Part shown: in pieces, positions 41,260-52,958 of the stretch
Position numbering within the stretch: the stretch's first letter is position 1
Layout of the letters: every line of letters starts with the position of its first letter
Source of the DNA: Liolophura sinensis
Lineage: Eukaryota > Mollusca > Polyplacophora > Chitonida > Chitonidae
Length of the DNA stretch: 64,000 nt
Direction of reading: 5' to 3'
Assembly: GCF_032854445.1 (NCBI RefSeq)
Contig: NW_027018024.1
Location: forward strand, 50,081-114,080
Translations under genes and position numbers: made by a program
The notes under the pieces: model-generated
Database searches by the model: none
Told to the model about the DNA's origin: nothing
Seen by the model: the letters and a program-made list of their open reading frames with translations, nothing else

Positions 41260-41293
41260 GGGCTTAGCCCAAAGATTTGACGTCTTCTGGGCT
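41260..41293. other. Triple-arm inverted repeat (GGGCT / AGCCC / GGGCT)
   Basis: GGGCT at 41260-41264, AGCCC at 41266-41270 and GGGCT at 41289-41293 allow two mutually exclusive 5-bp stems. One has a single-base gap (GGGCTTAGCCC) too tight for a real hairpin loop; the other has an 18-base loop. An overlapping stem pairs CTTC and GG with CC and GAAG in CTTCTGGGCTACCGAAG, with one bulged T. The cluster recurs in nearly every monomer and is destroyed in the deletion derivative at 2813-3338. A structural role is only inferred. Confidence 0.6.
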
Positions 41294-41384
41294 ACCGAAG
41301 GGCACATAACTTATAATCAAAAGTTGAATATAATAATGACCAGTGGCGATTGTACATAGTACATTGTATCCGATTTCAATTAAC

Positions 41385-41418
41385 AAAAAGACCAGGCAAA
41401 AATGCAAAAGTGGAAAAA
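41385..41418. other. Run of four A-tracts
   Basis: A-tracts of 5, 5, 4 and 5 bases sit at 41385-41389, 41398-41402, 41406-41409 and 41414-41418, with centres 13, 7.5 and 8.5 bp apart. The run is among the best conserved parts of the monomer. Spacing is near but not equal to one helical turn, so moderate intrinsic bending is plausible, as reported for many satellites. Confidence 0.6.
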
Positions 41419-41529
41419 CTGTTCCAGTGCTGCTAGTAAGAGGCTAATCCGACGTATTTTGTGACGAGAAATCTAATGGGGCAAACTGCGTTGCTCTCCG
41501 ACCAATACTTTTGGCTGTAGCCACAATTG

Positions 41530-41556
41530 AATGATCATTGATGTCATAGTCACGTG
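41530..41556. other. 10-bp palindrome AATGATCATT followed by E-box CACGTG
   Basis: AATGATCATT (41530-41539) is a perfect palindrome and CACGTG (41551-41556) a perfect 6-bp palindrome 11 bases later. Both are present in most monomers. A recurrent alternative, CACTTG, appears in a minority of monomers, mostly in the left half (for example near 8632, 16322 and 31142). CACGTG is the classic binding core of bHLH factors; binding here is not shown. Confidence 0.65.
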
Positions 41557-41982
41557 CCCAGCAACGGCTCTTACTCCATGGAAACCAGGGAAATTTGCAA
41601 TTTTTTAAACAGCTGCCGATGCCTGGGCCAATTCCGCATCTTTTAGAACCTTATTGATGTGGGTCAGTGATCAGTTGTACTTTTTACAGCAGACTGTATC
41701 TAGTACCTTGTGTTTTTCATGTACAAATGGTGTGGTTTTTCTACACGTAGATAAAGACATTGAGATTGTCTTGGACTTAGAAGTAAGACAATTGCTGGGT
41801 GAGTTAAATGGGCTTAGCCCAGAGATTTGACGTCTTCTGGGCTACCGAAGGGCACATAACTTATAGTCAAAAGTTGAATATAGTAATGACCAGTCGCGAT
41901 GGTACATAGTACAGTGTAGCCGATTTCAAATAACAAAAAGACCAGGCAAAAATGCAAAAGTGGAAAAACTGTTCCAGTGCTG

Positions 41983-43053
41983 CTGGTATGAGGCTAATCC
42001 GACGTATTTTTAGACGAAAAATCGAATGGTGCAAACCGCGTTGCTCTGCGACCAATACTTTTGGCTGTAGCGACAATTGAATGATCTTTGATTACAAAAT
42101 CACGTGCCCAGCAACGGCTCTTACTCTATGGAAACCAGGGAAATTTGCAATTTTTTAAACAGCTGCCGATGCCAGGCCCAATTCCGCATGTTTTGGCACC
42201 TTATTGTAGTTTTTACATCAGACTGTATCTAGTACTTTGTGTTTTTTATGTACAAATGGTGTGGTTTTTCTACACGTAGATAAAGACATTGAGATTGTCT
42301 TCGACTTAGAAGTAAGACAATTGCTGGGTGAGTTAAATGGGCTTAGCCCAAAGATTTGACGTCTTCTGGGCTACCGAAGGGCACATAACGTATAGTTAAA
42401 AGTTGAATAAAGTAACGACCAGTCGCGATTGTGCATAGTACAGTGTATCCGATTTCAATTAACAAAAAGACCAGGCAAAAATGCAAAAGTGGAAAAACTG
42501 TTCCAGTGCTGCTTGTAAGAGGCTAATCCGACGTATTTTGTGACGAGAAATCGAATGGTGCAAACCGCGTTGCTCTCCGACCAATACTTTTGGCTATAGC
42601 GACAATTGAATGATCATTCATGTCATAGTCACGTGCCCAGCAACGGCTCTTACTCCATGGAAACCAGGGAAATATGCAATTTTTTAACAGCTGCCGATGC
42701 CTGGCCCAATTCCGCATCTATTAGAACCTTATTGATGTGGGTCAGTGATCAGTTGTACTTTTTACAGCAGACTGTATCTAGTACCTTGTGTTTTTCATGT
42801 ACAAATGGTGTGGTTTTTCTACACGTAGATAAAGTCATTGAGATTGTCTTGGACTTAGAAGTAAGACAATTGCTGGGTGAGTTAAATGGGCTTAGCCCAA
42901 AGATTTGACGTCTTCTGGGCTACCGAAGGGCACATAACTTATAGTCAAAAGTTGAATATAGTAATGACCAGTCGCGATGGTACATAGTACAGTGTAGCCT
43001 ATTTCAAAAAACAAAAAGACCAGGCAAAAATGCAAAAGTGGAAAAACTGATCC
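41983..43053 (+). repeat. Short-monomer cassette copy 5 (complete, ~1,070 bp)
   Basis: This copy lies only 2,178 bp (four monomers) after copy 4, with all markers, AATAAA at 42406 and spacings 529 and 549. Just after it the sequence switches to the GAAATCTAATGGGGC variant near 43098, rather than the GAAATCGAATGGTGC form that follows copy 4, so its right-hand neighbour differs. Confidence 0.9.
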
Positions 43054-44471
43054 AGTGCTGCTGGTAAGAGGCTAATCCGACGTATTTTGTGACGAGAAAT
43101 CTAATGGGGCAAACTGCGTTGCTCTCCGACCAATACTTTTGGCTGTAGCGACAATTGAATGATCATTGATGTCATAGTCACGTGCCCAGCAACGGCTCTT
43201 ACTCCATGGAAACCAGGGAAATTTGCAATTTTTTAAACAGCTGCCGATGCCTGGGCCAATTCCGCATCTTTTAGAACCTTATTGATGTGGGTCAGTGATC
43301 AGTTGTACTTTTTACAGCAGACTGTATCTAGTACCTTGTGTTTTTCATGTACAAATGGTGTGGTTTTTCTACACGTAGATAAAGACATTGAGATTGTCTT
43401 GGACTTAGAAGTAAGACAATTGCTGGGTGAGTTAAATGGGCTTAGCCCAAAGATTTGCCGTCTTCTGGGCTACCGAAGGGCACATAACTTATAGTCAAAA
43501 GTTGAATATAGTAATGACCAGTCGCGATGGTACATAGTACAGTGTAGCCGATTTCAAATAACAAAAAAGACCAGGCAAAAATGCAAAAGTGGAAAAACTG
43601 TTCCAGTGCTGCTGGTAAGAGGCTAATCCGACGTATTTTGTGACGAGAAATCGAATGCTACAAACCGCGATGCTGTCCGACCAATACTTTTTGCTGTAGC
43701 CACAATTGAATGATCATTGATGTCATAGTCACGTGCCCAGCAACGGCTCTTACTCCATGGAAACCAGGGAAATTTGCAATTTTTTAAACAGCTGCCGATG
43801 CCTGGCCCAATTCCGCATCTTTTGGCACCTTATTTATGTGGGTCAGTGTTTAAGTGTACTTTTTACAGCAGACTGTATCTAGTACTTTGTGTTTTTTATG
43901 TACGAATGGTGTGGTTTTTCTACACGTAGATAAAGACATTGAGATTGTCTTGGACTTAGAAGTAAGACAATAGCTGGATGAGTTAAATGGGCTTAGCCCA
44001 AAGATTTGACGTCTACTGGGCTACCGAAGGGCACATAACGTATAGTTAAAAGTTGAATATAGTAACGACCAGTCGCGATTGTGCATAGTACAGTGTATCC
44101 GATTTCAAATAACAAAAAGACCAGGCAAAAATGCAAAAGTGGAAAAACTGTTCCAGTGCTGCTGGTAAGAGGCTAATCCGACGTATTTTGTCACGAGAAA
44201 TCGAATGGTGCAAACCGCGTTGCTCTCCGACCAATACTTTTGGCTGTAGCCACAATTGAATGATCATTGATGTCATAGTCACTTGCCCAACAACGGCTCT
44301 TACTCCATGGAAACCAGGGAAATTTGCAATTTTTTAAACAGCTGCCGATGCCTGGGCCAATTCCGCATCTTTTAGAACCTTATTGATGTGGGTCAGTGAT
44401 CAATTGTACTTTTTACAGCAGACTGTATCTAGTACCTTTGTGTTTTTTATGTACAAATGGTGTGGTTTTTC

Positions 44472-47400
44472 TACACGTAGATAAAGACATTGAGATTGTC
44501 TTGGACTTAGAAGTAAGACAATTGCTGGGTGAGTAAAATGGGTTTAGCCCAAAGATTTGACGTCTTCTGGGCTACCGAAGGGCACATAACTTATAGTCAA
44601 AAGTTGGATATAGTAATGACCAGTCGCGATGGTACATAGTACAGTGTAGCCGAATTAAATTAACAAAAAGACCAGGCAAAAATGCAAAAGTGGAAAAACT
44701 GTTCCAGTGCTGCTGGTATGAGGTAATCCGACGTATTTTTAGACGAAAAATCGAATGGTGCAAACCGCGTTGCTCTGCGACCAATACTTTTGGCTGTAGC
44801 GACAATTAAATGATCTTTGATTACAAAATCACGTGCCCAGCAACGGCTCTTACTCTATGGAAACCAGGGAAATTTGCAATTTTTAAACAGCTGCCGATGC
44901 CAGGGCCCAATTCCGCATGTTTTGGCACCTTATTGTAGTTTTTACATCAGACTGTATCTAGTACTTTGTGTTTTTTATGTACAAATGGTGTGGTGTTTTC
45001 TTACACGTAGATAAAAACAGTGAGATTTGTCTTCGACTTAGAAGTAAGACAATTGCTGGGTGAGTTAAATGGGCTTAGCCCAAAGATTTGACGTCTTCTG
45101 GGGCTACCGAAGGGCACATAAACGTATAGTTAAAAGTTGAATAAAGTAACGACCAGTCGCGATTGTGCATAGACAGTGTATCCGATTTCAATTAACAAAA
45201 AGACCAGGCAAAAATGCAAAAGTGGAAAAACTGTTCCAGTGCTGCTTGTAAGAGGCTAATCCGACGTATTTTGTGACGAGAAATCTAATGGTGCAAACCG
45301 CGTTGCTCTCCGACCAATACTTTTGGCTATAGCGACAATTGAATGATCATTCATGTCATAGTCACGTGCCCAGCAACGGCTCTTACTCCATGGAAACCAG
45401 GGAAATATGCAATTTTTTAACAGCTGCCGATGCCTGGCCCAATTCCGCATCTATTAGAACCTTATTGATGTGGGTCAGTGATCAGTTGTACTTTTTACAG
45501 CAGACTGTATCCAGTACCTTGTGTTTTTCATGTACAAATGGTGTGGTTTTTCTACACGTAGATAAAGTCATTGAGATTGTCTTGGACTTAGAAGTAAGAC
45601 AATTGCTGGGTGAGTTAAATGGGCTTAGCCAAAGATTTGACGTCTTCTGGGCTACCGAAGGGCACATAACTTATAGTTAAAAGTTGAATATAGTAATGAC
45701 CAGTCGCGATGGTAACATAGTACAGTGTAGCCTATTTCAAAAAACAAAAAGACCAGGCAAAAATGCAAAAGTGGAAAAACTGATCCAGTGCTGCTGGTAA
45801 GAGGCTAATCCGACGTATTTTGTGACGAGAAATCGAATGGTGCAAACCGCGTTGCTCTCCGACCAATACTTTTGGCTGTAGCCACAATTGAATGATCATT
45901 GATGTCATAGTCACGTGCCCAGCAACGGCTCTTACTCCATGGAAAGCCAGGGGAAATTGCAATTTTTTAAACAGCTGCCGATGCCTGGGCCAATTCCCGC
46001 ATCTTTTAGAACCTTATTCATGTGGGTCAGTCATCAGTTTGTACTTTTTACAGCAGACTGTATCTAGTACCTTGTGGTTTTTTATGTACAAATGGTGTGG
46101 TTTTTCTACACGTAGATAAAGATATTGAGATTGTCTTGGACTTAGAAGTAAGACAATTGCTGGGTGAGTAAAATGGGTTTAGCCCAAAGATTTGACGTCT
46201 TCTTGGGCTACCGAAGGCACATAACTTATAGTCAAAAGTTGAATATAGTAATGACCAGTCGCGATGGTACATAGTACAGTGTATGCCGGAATTAAATTAA
46301 CAAAAAGACCAGGCAAAAATGCAAAAGTAGAAAAAACTGTTCCAGTGCTGGCTGGTAAGAGGCTAATCCGACGTATTTTGTGACGAGAAATCGAATGGTG
46401 CAAACTGCGTTGCTCTCCGACCAATACTTTTGGCTGGAGCGACAATTGAATGATCATTGATGTCATAGTCACGTGCCCAACAACGGCTCTTACTCCATGG
46501 AAACCAGGGAAATTTGCAATTTTTTTAAACAGCTGCCGATGCCTGGGCCCAATTCCGCATCTTTTGGCACCTTTTTTATGTGGGTCAGTGTTTAAGTTTC
46601 CTTTTACAGCAGAATGTATCAAGTACCTTGTATTTTTTATGTACAAATGGTGTGGTTTTTCTACACGTAGATAAAGACATTGAGATTGTCTTGGACTTAG
46701 AAGTAAGACAATTGCTGGGTGAGGTTAAATGGGCTTAGCCCAAAGATTTGACGTCTTCTGGGCTACCGAAGGCACATAACTTATAGTCAAAAGATGAATA
46801 TAATAATGACCAGGCGCGATTGTACATAGTACAGTGTAGCCGATTTCAATTAACAAAAAGACCAGGCAAAAATGCAAAAGTGGAAAAACTGTTCCAGTGC
46901 TGCTAGTAAGAGGCTAATCCGACGTATTTTGTGACGAGAAATCGAATGCTGCAAACTGCGTTGCTCTCCGACCAATACTTTTGGCTGTAGCCACAATTGA
47001 ATGATCATTGATGTCATAGTCACGTGCCCAGCAACGGCTCTTACTCCATGGAAACCAGGGAAATTTGCAATTTTTTAAACAGCTGCCGATGCCTGGGCCA
47101 ATTCCACATCTTTTAGAACCTTATTGATGTGGGTCAGTGATTCAGTTGTACTTTTTTACCAGCAGACTGTATCTAGTACCTTGTGTTTTTATGTACAAAT
47201 GGTGTGGTTTTTCTACACGTAGATAAAGACATTGAGATTGTCTTCGACTTAGAAGTAAGACAATTGCTGGGTGAGTTAAATGGGCTTAGCCCAAAGATTT
47301 GACGTCTTCTGGGCTACCGAAGGGCACATAACTTATAGTCAAAAGTTGAATATAGTAATGACCAGTCGCGACTGTACATAGTACAGTGTAGCCGAATTCA

Positions 47401-48863
47401 ATTAACAAAAAGACAGGCAAAAATGCAAAAGTAGAAAAACTGTTCCAGTGCTGCTGGTAAGAGGCTAATCCGACGTATTTTGTGACGAGATATCTGAATG
47501 GTGCAAACCGCGTTGCTCTGCGACCAATACTTTTGGCTGTAGCGACAATTGAATAATCATTGATGTCATAGTCACGTGCCCAACAACGGCTCTTACTCCA
47601 TGGAAACCAGGGAAATTTGCAATTTTTTAAACACCTGCCGATGCCTGGCCCAATTCCGCATCTTTGGCACCTTTTTTATGTGGGTCAGTGTTTAAGTGTA
47701 CTTTTTACAGCAGACTGTATCAAGTACCTTTTATTTTTTATGTACAAATGGTGTGGTTTTTCTACACGTAGATAAAGTTATTGAGATTGTCTTGGACTTA
47801 GAAGTAAGACAATTGCTGGGTGAGTTAAATGGGCTTAGCCCAAAGATTTGACGTCTTCTGGGCTACCGAAGGCACATAACTTATAGTCAAAAGTTGAATA
47901 TAATAATGACCAGGCGCGATTGTACATAGTACATTGTAGCCGATTTCAATTAACAAAAAGACCAGGCAAAAATGCAAAAGTGGAAAAACTGTTCCAGTGC
48001 TGCTGGTAAGAGGCTAATCCGACGTATTTTGTGACGAGAAATCGAATGGGGCAAACTGCGTTGCTCTCCGACCAATACTTTTGGCTGTAGCCACAATTGA
48101 ATGATCATTGATGTCATAGTCACGTGCCCAGCACAACGGCTCTTACTCCATGGAAACCAGGGAAATTTGCAATTTTTTAAACACCTGCCGATGCCTGGGC
48201 CAATTCCGCATCTTTTAGACCTTATTGATGTGGGTCAGTGATCAGTTGTACTTTTTACAGCAGACTGTATCTAGGTACCTTGTGTTTTTTATGTACAAAT
48301 GGTGTGGTTTTTCTACACGTAGATAAAGATATTGAGATTGTCTTCGACTTAGAAGTAAGGACAATTGCTGGGTGAGTTAAATGGGCTTAGCCCAAAGATT
48401 TGACGTCTTCTGGGCTACCGAAGGGCACATAACTTATAGTCAAAAGTTGAATATAGTAATTACCAGTCGCGATTGTACATAGTACAGTGTAGCCGATTTC
48501 AATTAACAAAAAGACCAGGCAAAAATGCAAAGTGGAAAAACTGTTCCAGTGCTGCTAGTAAGAGGCTAATCCGACGTATTTTGTGACGAGAAATCGAATG
48601 GTGCAAACCGCGTTGCTCTCCGACCAATACTTTTGGCTGTAGCGACAATTGAATGATCATTGATGTCATAGTCACGTGCCCAGCAACGGCTCTTACTCCA
48701 TGGAAACCAGGGAAATTTGCAATTTTTTAAACAGCTGCCGATGCCTGGGCGAATTCCGCATCTTTTAGAACCTTGTTGATGTGGGTCAGTGATCAGTTGT
48801 ACTTTTTACAGCAGACTGTATCTAGTACCTTGTGTTTTTTATGTACAAGTGGTGTGGTTTTTC
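44472..48863 (+). repeat. Array block 6: irregular patch
   Basis: Anchors are 44472, 45002, 45553, 46107, 46662, 47214, 47763 and 48314, with spacings 530, 551, 554, 555, 552, 549, 551 and 550. Extra or missing bases occur at positions constant elsewhere, such as GGAAAGCCAGGGGAAATTG near 45943, TTCTTGGGC near 46200, GTGAGGTTAAATG near 46720, AGACAGGCAAAAATG near 47411, AGCACAACGG near 48132 and CTAGGTACC near 48271. The underlying monomer types are ones seen at 28-34 kb. Confidence 0.88.
44713..45786 (+). repeat. Short-monomer cassette copy 6 (noisy, ~1,074 bp)
   Basis: The cassette markers are present with AATAAA at 45140, but single-base gains and losses are scattered through it: ATGAGGTAATCC near 44719, a split T-run at 44995-45003, TGGGGCTACC near 45099, ATAAACG near 45119, CATAGACAG near 45170 and GGTAACATAG near 45713. 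Spacings are 530 and 551. It lies inside the irregular patch at 44.5-48.9 kb. Confidence 0.85.
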
Positions 48864-48889
48864 TACACGTAGATAAAGACATTGAGATT

Positions 48890-51665
48890 GTCTTGGACTT
48901 AGAAGTAAGACAATAGCTGGATGAGTTAAATGGGCTTAGCCCAAAAATTTGACGTCTTCTGGGCTACCGAAGGGCACATAACGTATAGTTTAAAAGTTGA
49001 ATATAGTAACGACCAGTCGCGATTGTGCATAGTACAGTGTATCCGATTTCAATTATCAAAAAGACCAGGCAAAATGCCAAAGTGGAAAAACTGTTCCAGT
49101 GCTGATAGTAGGAGGCTAATCAGACGTATTTTGTGACGAAAAATCGAATGGTGCAAACCGCGTTGCTTTCCGACCAATACTTTTGGCTGTAGCCACAATT
49201 GAATGATCATTGATGTCATAGTCACGTGCCCAGCAACGGCTCTTACTCCATGGAAACCAGGGAAATTTACAATTTTTTAAACAGCTGCCGATGCCTGGGC
49301 CAATTCCGCATCTTTTAGAGCCTTATTGATGTAGGTCAGTGATTAGTTGTACTTTTTACAGCAGACTGTATCTAGTACATTGTGTTTTTTATGTACGAAT
49401 GGTGTGTTTTTTCTACACGTAGATAAAGACATTGAGATTGTCTTGGACTTAAAAGTAAGACAATAGCTGGATGAGTTAAATGGGCTTAGCCCAAAGATTT
49501 GACGTCTTCTGGGCTACCGAAGGGCACATAACGTATAGTTAAAAGTTGAATATAGTAACGACCAGTCGCGATTGTGCATAGTACAGTGTATCCGATTTCA
49601 ATTAACAAAAAGACCAGGCAAAAATGCAAAAGTGGAAAAACTGTTCCAGTGCTGCTGGTAAGAGGCGAATCCGACGTATTTTGTGACGAGAAATCGAATG
49701 GTGCAAACCGCGTTGCTCTCCGACCAATACTTTTGGCTGTAGCGACAATTGAATGATCAATGATGTCATAGTCACGTGCCCAGCAACGGCTCTTACTCCA
49801 TGGAAACCAGGGAAATTTGCAATTTTTTAAACAGCTGCCGATGCCTGGGCCAATTCCGCATCTTTTAGAACCTTATTGATGTGGTTCAGTGATCAGTTGT
49901 ACTTTTTACAGCCGACTGTATCTAGTACCTTCTGTTTTTTATGTACAAATGGTGTGGTTTTTCTACACGTAGATAAAGACATTGAGATTGTCTTGGACTT
50001 AGAAGTAAGACAACTGCTGGGTGAGTTAAATGGGCTTAGCCCAAAGATTTGACGTCTTCTGGGCTACCGAAGGGGCACATAACGTATAGTTAAAAGTTGA
50101 ATATAGTAACGATCAGTCGCGTTTGTGCATAGTACAGTGTATCCGATTTAAAATTAACAAAAAGACCAGGCAAAAATGCAAAAGTGGAAAAACTGTTCCA
50201 GTGCTGCTGGTAAGAGGCTAATCCGACGTATTTTGTGACGAGAAATCGAATGCTGCAAGCCGCGATGCTGTCCGACCAATACTTTTTGCTGTAGCCACAA
50301 TTGAATGATCATTGATGTCATAGTCACGTGCCCAGCAACGGCTCTTACTCCATCTAAACCAGGGAAATTTGCAATTTTTTAAACAGCTGCCGATGCCTGG
50401 CCCAATTCCGCATCTTTTGGCACCTTTTTTATGTGGGTCAGTGTTTAAGTGTACTTTTTACAGCAGACTGTATCAAGTACCTTTTATTTTTTATGTACAA
50501 ATGGTGTGGTTTTTCTACACGTAGATAAAGACATTGAGATTGTCTTGGACTTAGAAGTAAGACAATTGCTGGGGGAGTTAAATGGGCTTAGCCCAAAGAT
50601 TTGACGTCTTCTGGGCTACCGAAGGGCACATAACTTATAGTCAAAAGTTGAATATAATAATGACCAGGCGCGATTGTACATAGTACATTGTAGCCGATTT
50701 CAATTAACAAAAAGACCAGGCAAAAATGCAAAAGTGGAAAAAACTGTTCCAGTGCTGCTGGTAAGAGGCTAATCCGACGTATTTTGTGACGAGAAATCGA
50801 ATGGGGCAAACTGCGTTGCTCTCCGACCAATACTTGTGGCTGTAGCGACAATTGAATGATCATTGATGTCATAGTCACGTGCCCAGCAACGGCTCTTACT
50901 CCATGGAAACCAGGGAAATTTGCAATTTTTTAAACAGCTGCCGATGCCTGGGCCAATTCCGCATCTTTAAGAACCTTATTGATGTGGGTCAGTGATCAGT
51001 TGTACTTTTTACAGCAGACTGTATCTAGTACCTTGTGTTTTTTATGTACAAATGGTGTGGTTTTTCTACACGTAGATAAAGACATTGAGATTGTCTTGGA
51101 CTTAGAAGTAAGACAATTGCTGGGTGAGTAAAATGGGTTTAGCCCAAAGATTTGACGTCTTCTGGGCTACCGAAGGGCACATAACTTATAGTCAAAAGTT
51201 GAATATAGTAATGACCAGTCGCGATGGTACATAGTACAGTGTAGCCGAATTAAATTAACAAAAAGACCAGGCAAAAATGCAAAAGTAGAAAAACTGTTCC
51301 AGTGCTGCTGGTAAGAGGCTAATCCGACGTATTTTGTGACGAGAAATCAAATGGTGCAAACCGCGTTGCTCTCCGACCAATACTTTTGGCTGGAGCGACA
51401 ATTGAATGATCATTCATGTCATAGTCACGTGCCCAACAACGGCTCTTACTCCATGGAAACCAGGGAAATTTGCAATTTTTTAAACAGCTGCCGATGCCTG
51501 GCCCAATTCCGCATCTTTTGGCACCTTTTTTATGTGGGTCAGTGTTTAAGTGTACTTTTTACAGCAGACTGTATCAAGTACCTTGTATTTTTTATGTACA
51601 AATGGTGTGGTTTTTCTACACGTAGATAAAGACATTGAGATTGTCTTGGACTTAGAAGTAAGACA
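48890..51665 (+). repeat. 2.8-kb duplicated segment, left copy
   Basis: Five monomers match 55,471-58,245 nearly base for base. Shared rare features include ACAATAGCTGG, TTTAGAGCCTTATTG, GTGTGTTTTTTCTACACG, CAGCCGACTG with CCTTCTG, CTGCAAGCCGCGATGC, GGGGGAGTTAAATG and TACTTGTGGC. The offset falls from 6,581 to 6,580 because this copy has one extra G near 50,074. Other differences seen are GGCGAATCC versus GGCTAATCC near 49,666 and CATCTAAACC versus CATGGAAACC near 50,352. The match ends where this copy reads ACAATTGCTGGG and the other ACAAATGCTGGATG. Confidence 0.92.
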
Positions 51666-52958
51666 ATTGCTGGGTGAGTTAAATGGGCTTAGCCCAAAGA
51701 TTTGACGTCTTCTGGGCTACCGAAGGGCACATAACTTATAGTCAAAAGTTGAATATAGTAATGACCAGTCGCGATGGTACATAGTACAGTGTAGCCGATT
51801 TCAAATAACAAAAAAGACCAGGCAAAAATGCAAAAGTGGAAAAACTGTTCCAGTGCTGCTGGTAAGAGGCTAATCCGACGTATTTTGTGACGAGAAATCG
51901 AATGCTGCAAACCGCGATGCTGTCCGACCAATACTTTTTGCTGTAGCCACAATTGAATGATCATTGATGTCATAGTCACGTGCCCAGCAACGGCTCTTAC
52001 TCCATGGAAACCAGGGAAATTTGCAATTTTTTAAACAGCTGCCGATGCCTGGCCCAATTCCGCATCTTTTGGCACCTTATTTATGTGGGTCAGTGTTTAA
52101 GTGTACTTTTTACAGCAGACTGTATCTAGTACTTTGTGTTTTTTATGTACGAATGGTGTGGTTTTTCTACACGTAGATAAAGACATTGAGATTGTCTTGG
52201 ACTTAGAAGTAAGAAAATAGCTGGATGAGTTAAATGGGCTTAGCCCAAAAATTTGACGTCTTCTGGGCTACCGAAGGGCACATAACGTATAGTTAAAAGT
52301 TGAATATAGTAACGACCAGTCGCGATTGTGCATAGTACAGTGTATCCGATTTCAATTATCAAAAAGACCAGGCAAAAATGCCAAAGTGGAAAAACTGTTC
52401 CAGTGCTGATAGTAGGAGGCTAATCAGACGTATTTTGTGACAAAAAATCGAATGCTGCAAACCGCGTTGCTCTCCGACCAATACTTTTGGCTGTAGCCAC
52501 AATTGATAGATCATTGATGTCATAGTCACGTGCCCAAAAACGGCTCTTACTCCATGGAAACCAGGGAAATTTGCAATTTTTTAAACAGCTGCCGATGCCT
52601 GGCCCAATTCCGCATCTTTTGGCACCTTTTTGATGTGGGTCAGTGTTTAAGTTTCCTTTTTACAGCAGAATGTATCAAGTACCTTGTATTTTTTATGTAC
52701 AAATGGTGTGGTTTTTCTACACGTAGATAAAGACATTGAGATTGTCTTGGACTTAGAAGTAAGACAAATGCTGGATGAGTTAAATGGGCTGAGCCCAAAG
52801 ATTTGACGTCTTCTGGGCTACAGAAGGGCACATAACTTATAGTCAAAAGTTGAATATAGTAATGACCAGTCTCGATGGTACATAGTACAGTGTAGCCGAT
52901 TTAAATTAACAAAAAGACCAGGCAAAAATGCAAAAGTGGAAAAACTGTTCCAGTGCTG

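Larger units (their letters stand above)
41192..41741 (+). repeat. Representative full-length 550-bp monomer
   Basis: This unit is free of obvious indels and is used to place internal motifs. In order it carries the conserved opening TACACGTAGATAAAGACATT, an inverted-repeat cluster at 41260-41293, a GTACATAGTAC inverted repeat at 41352-41362, an A-tract run at 41385-41418, a CpG-rich middle at about 41450-41503, the palindrome AATGATCATT at 41530-41539, CACGTG at 41551-41556, CAGCTG at 41610-41615 and a T-rich stretch ending before the next anchor. 550 is not a multiple of 3, so no reading frame can run through successive monomers without shifting. Confidence 0.9.
25875..44471 (+). repeat. 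Array block 5: regular higher-order region with short-monomer cassettes
   Basis: Anchors: 25875, 26426, 26976, 27505, 28055, 28605, 29155, 29705, 30255, 30784, 31333, 31883, 32433, 32983, 33533, 34083, 34633, 35162, 35711, 36261, 36811, 37362, 37912, 38462, 39013, 39564, 40092, 40641, 41192, 41742, 42271, 42820, 43370 and 43921. Spacing is 549-551 except for five units of 528-529. Segments repeat at offsets of 3,828-3,829 (25.7-26.5 to 29.5-30.3 kb; 28.0-29.1 to 31.9-33.0 kb), 4,378 (30.2-32.0 to 34.6-36.4 kb), 4,930, 1,651 (36.3-37.3 to 37.9-39.0 kb) and 2,179. Unit lengths change from repeat to repeat, so there is no single fixed higher-order period. Confidence 0.9.

Noticed and set aside
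41571-41600. CENP-B box in the CATGGAAACCAGGGA stretch
   Set aside because: The mammalian CENP-B box needs TTCG and CGGG at fixed positions; here the corresponding bases are CCAT and AGGG, so the essential positions are not met.
46179-46646. Longest open frame in the window, 155 codons on the minus strand
   Set aside because: It exists only because one-base indels in the irregular patch join frames that are closed in other monomers. No domain or start context is recognisable, and the related frames elsewhere stop after 60-100 codons.
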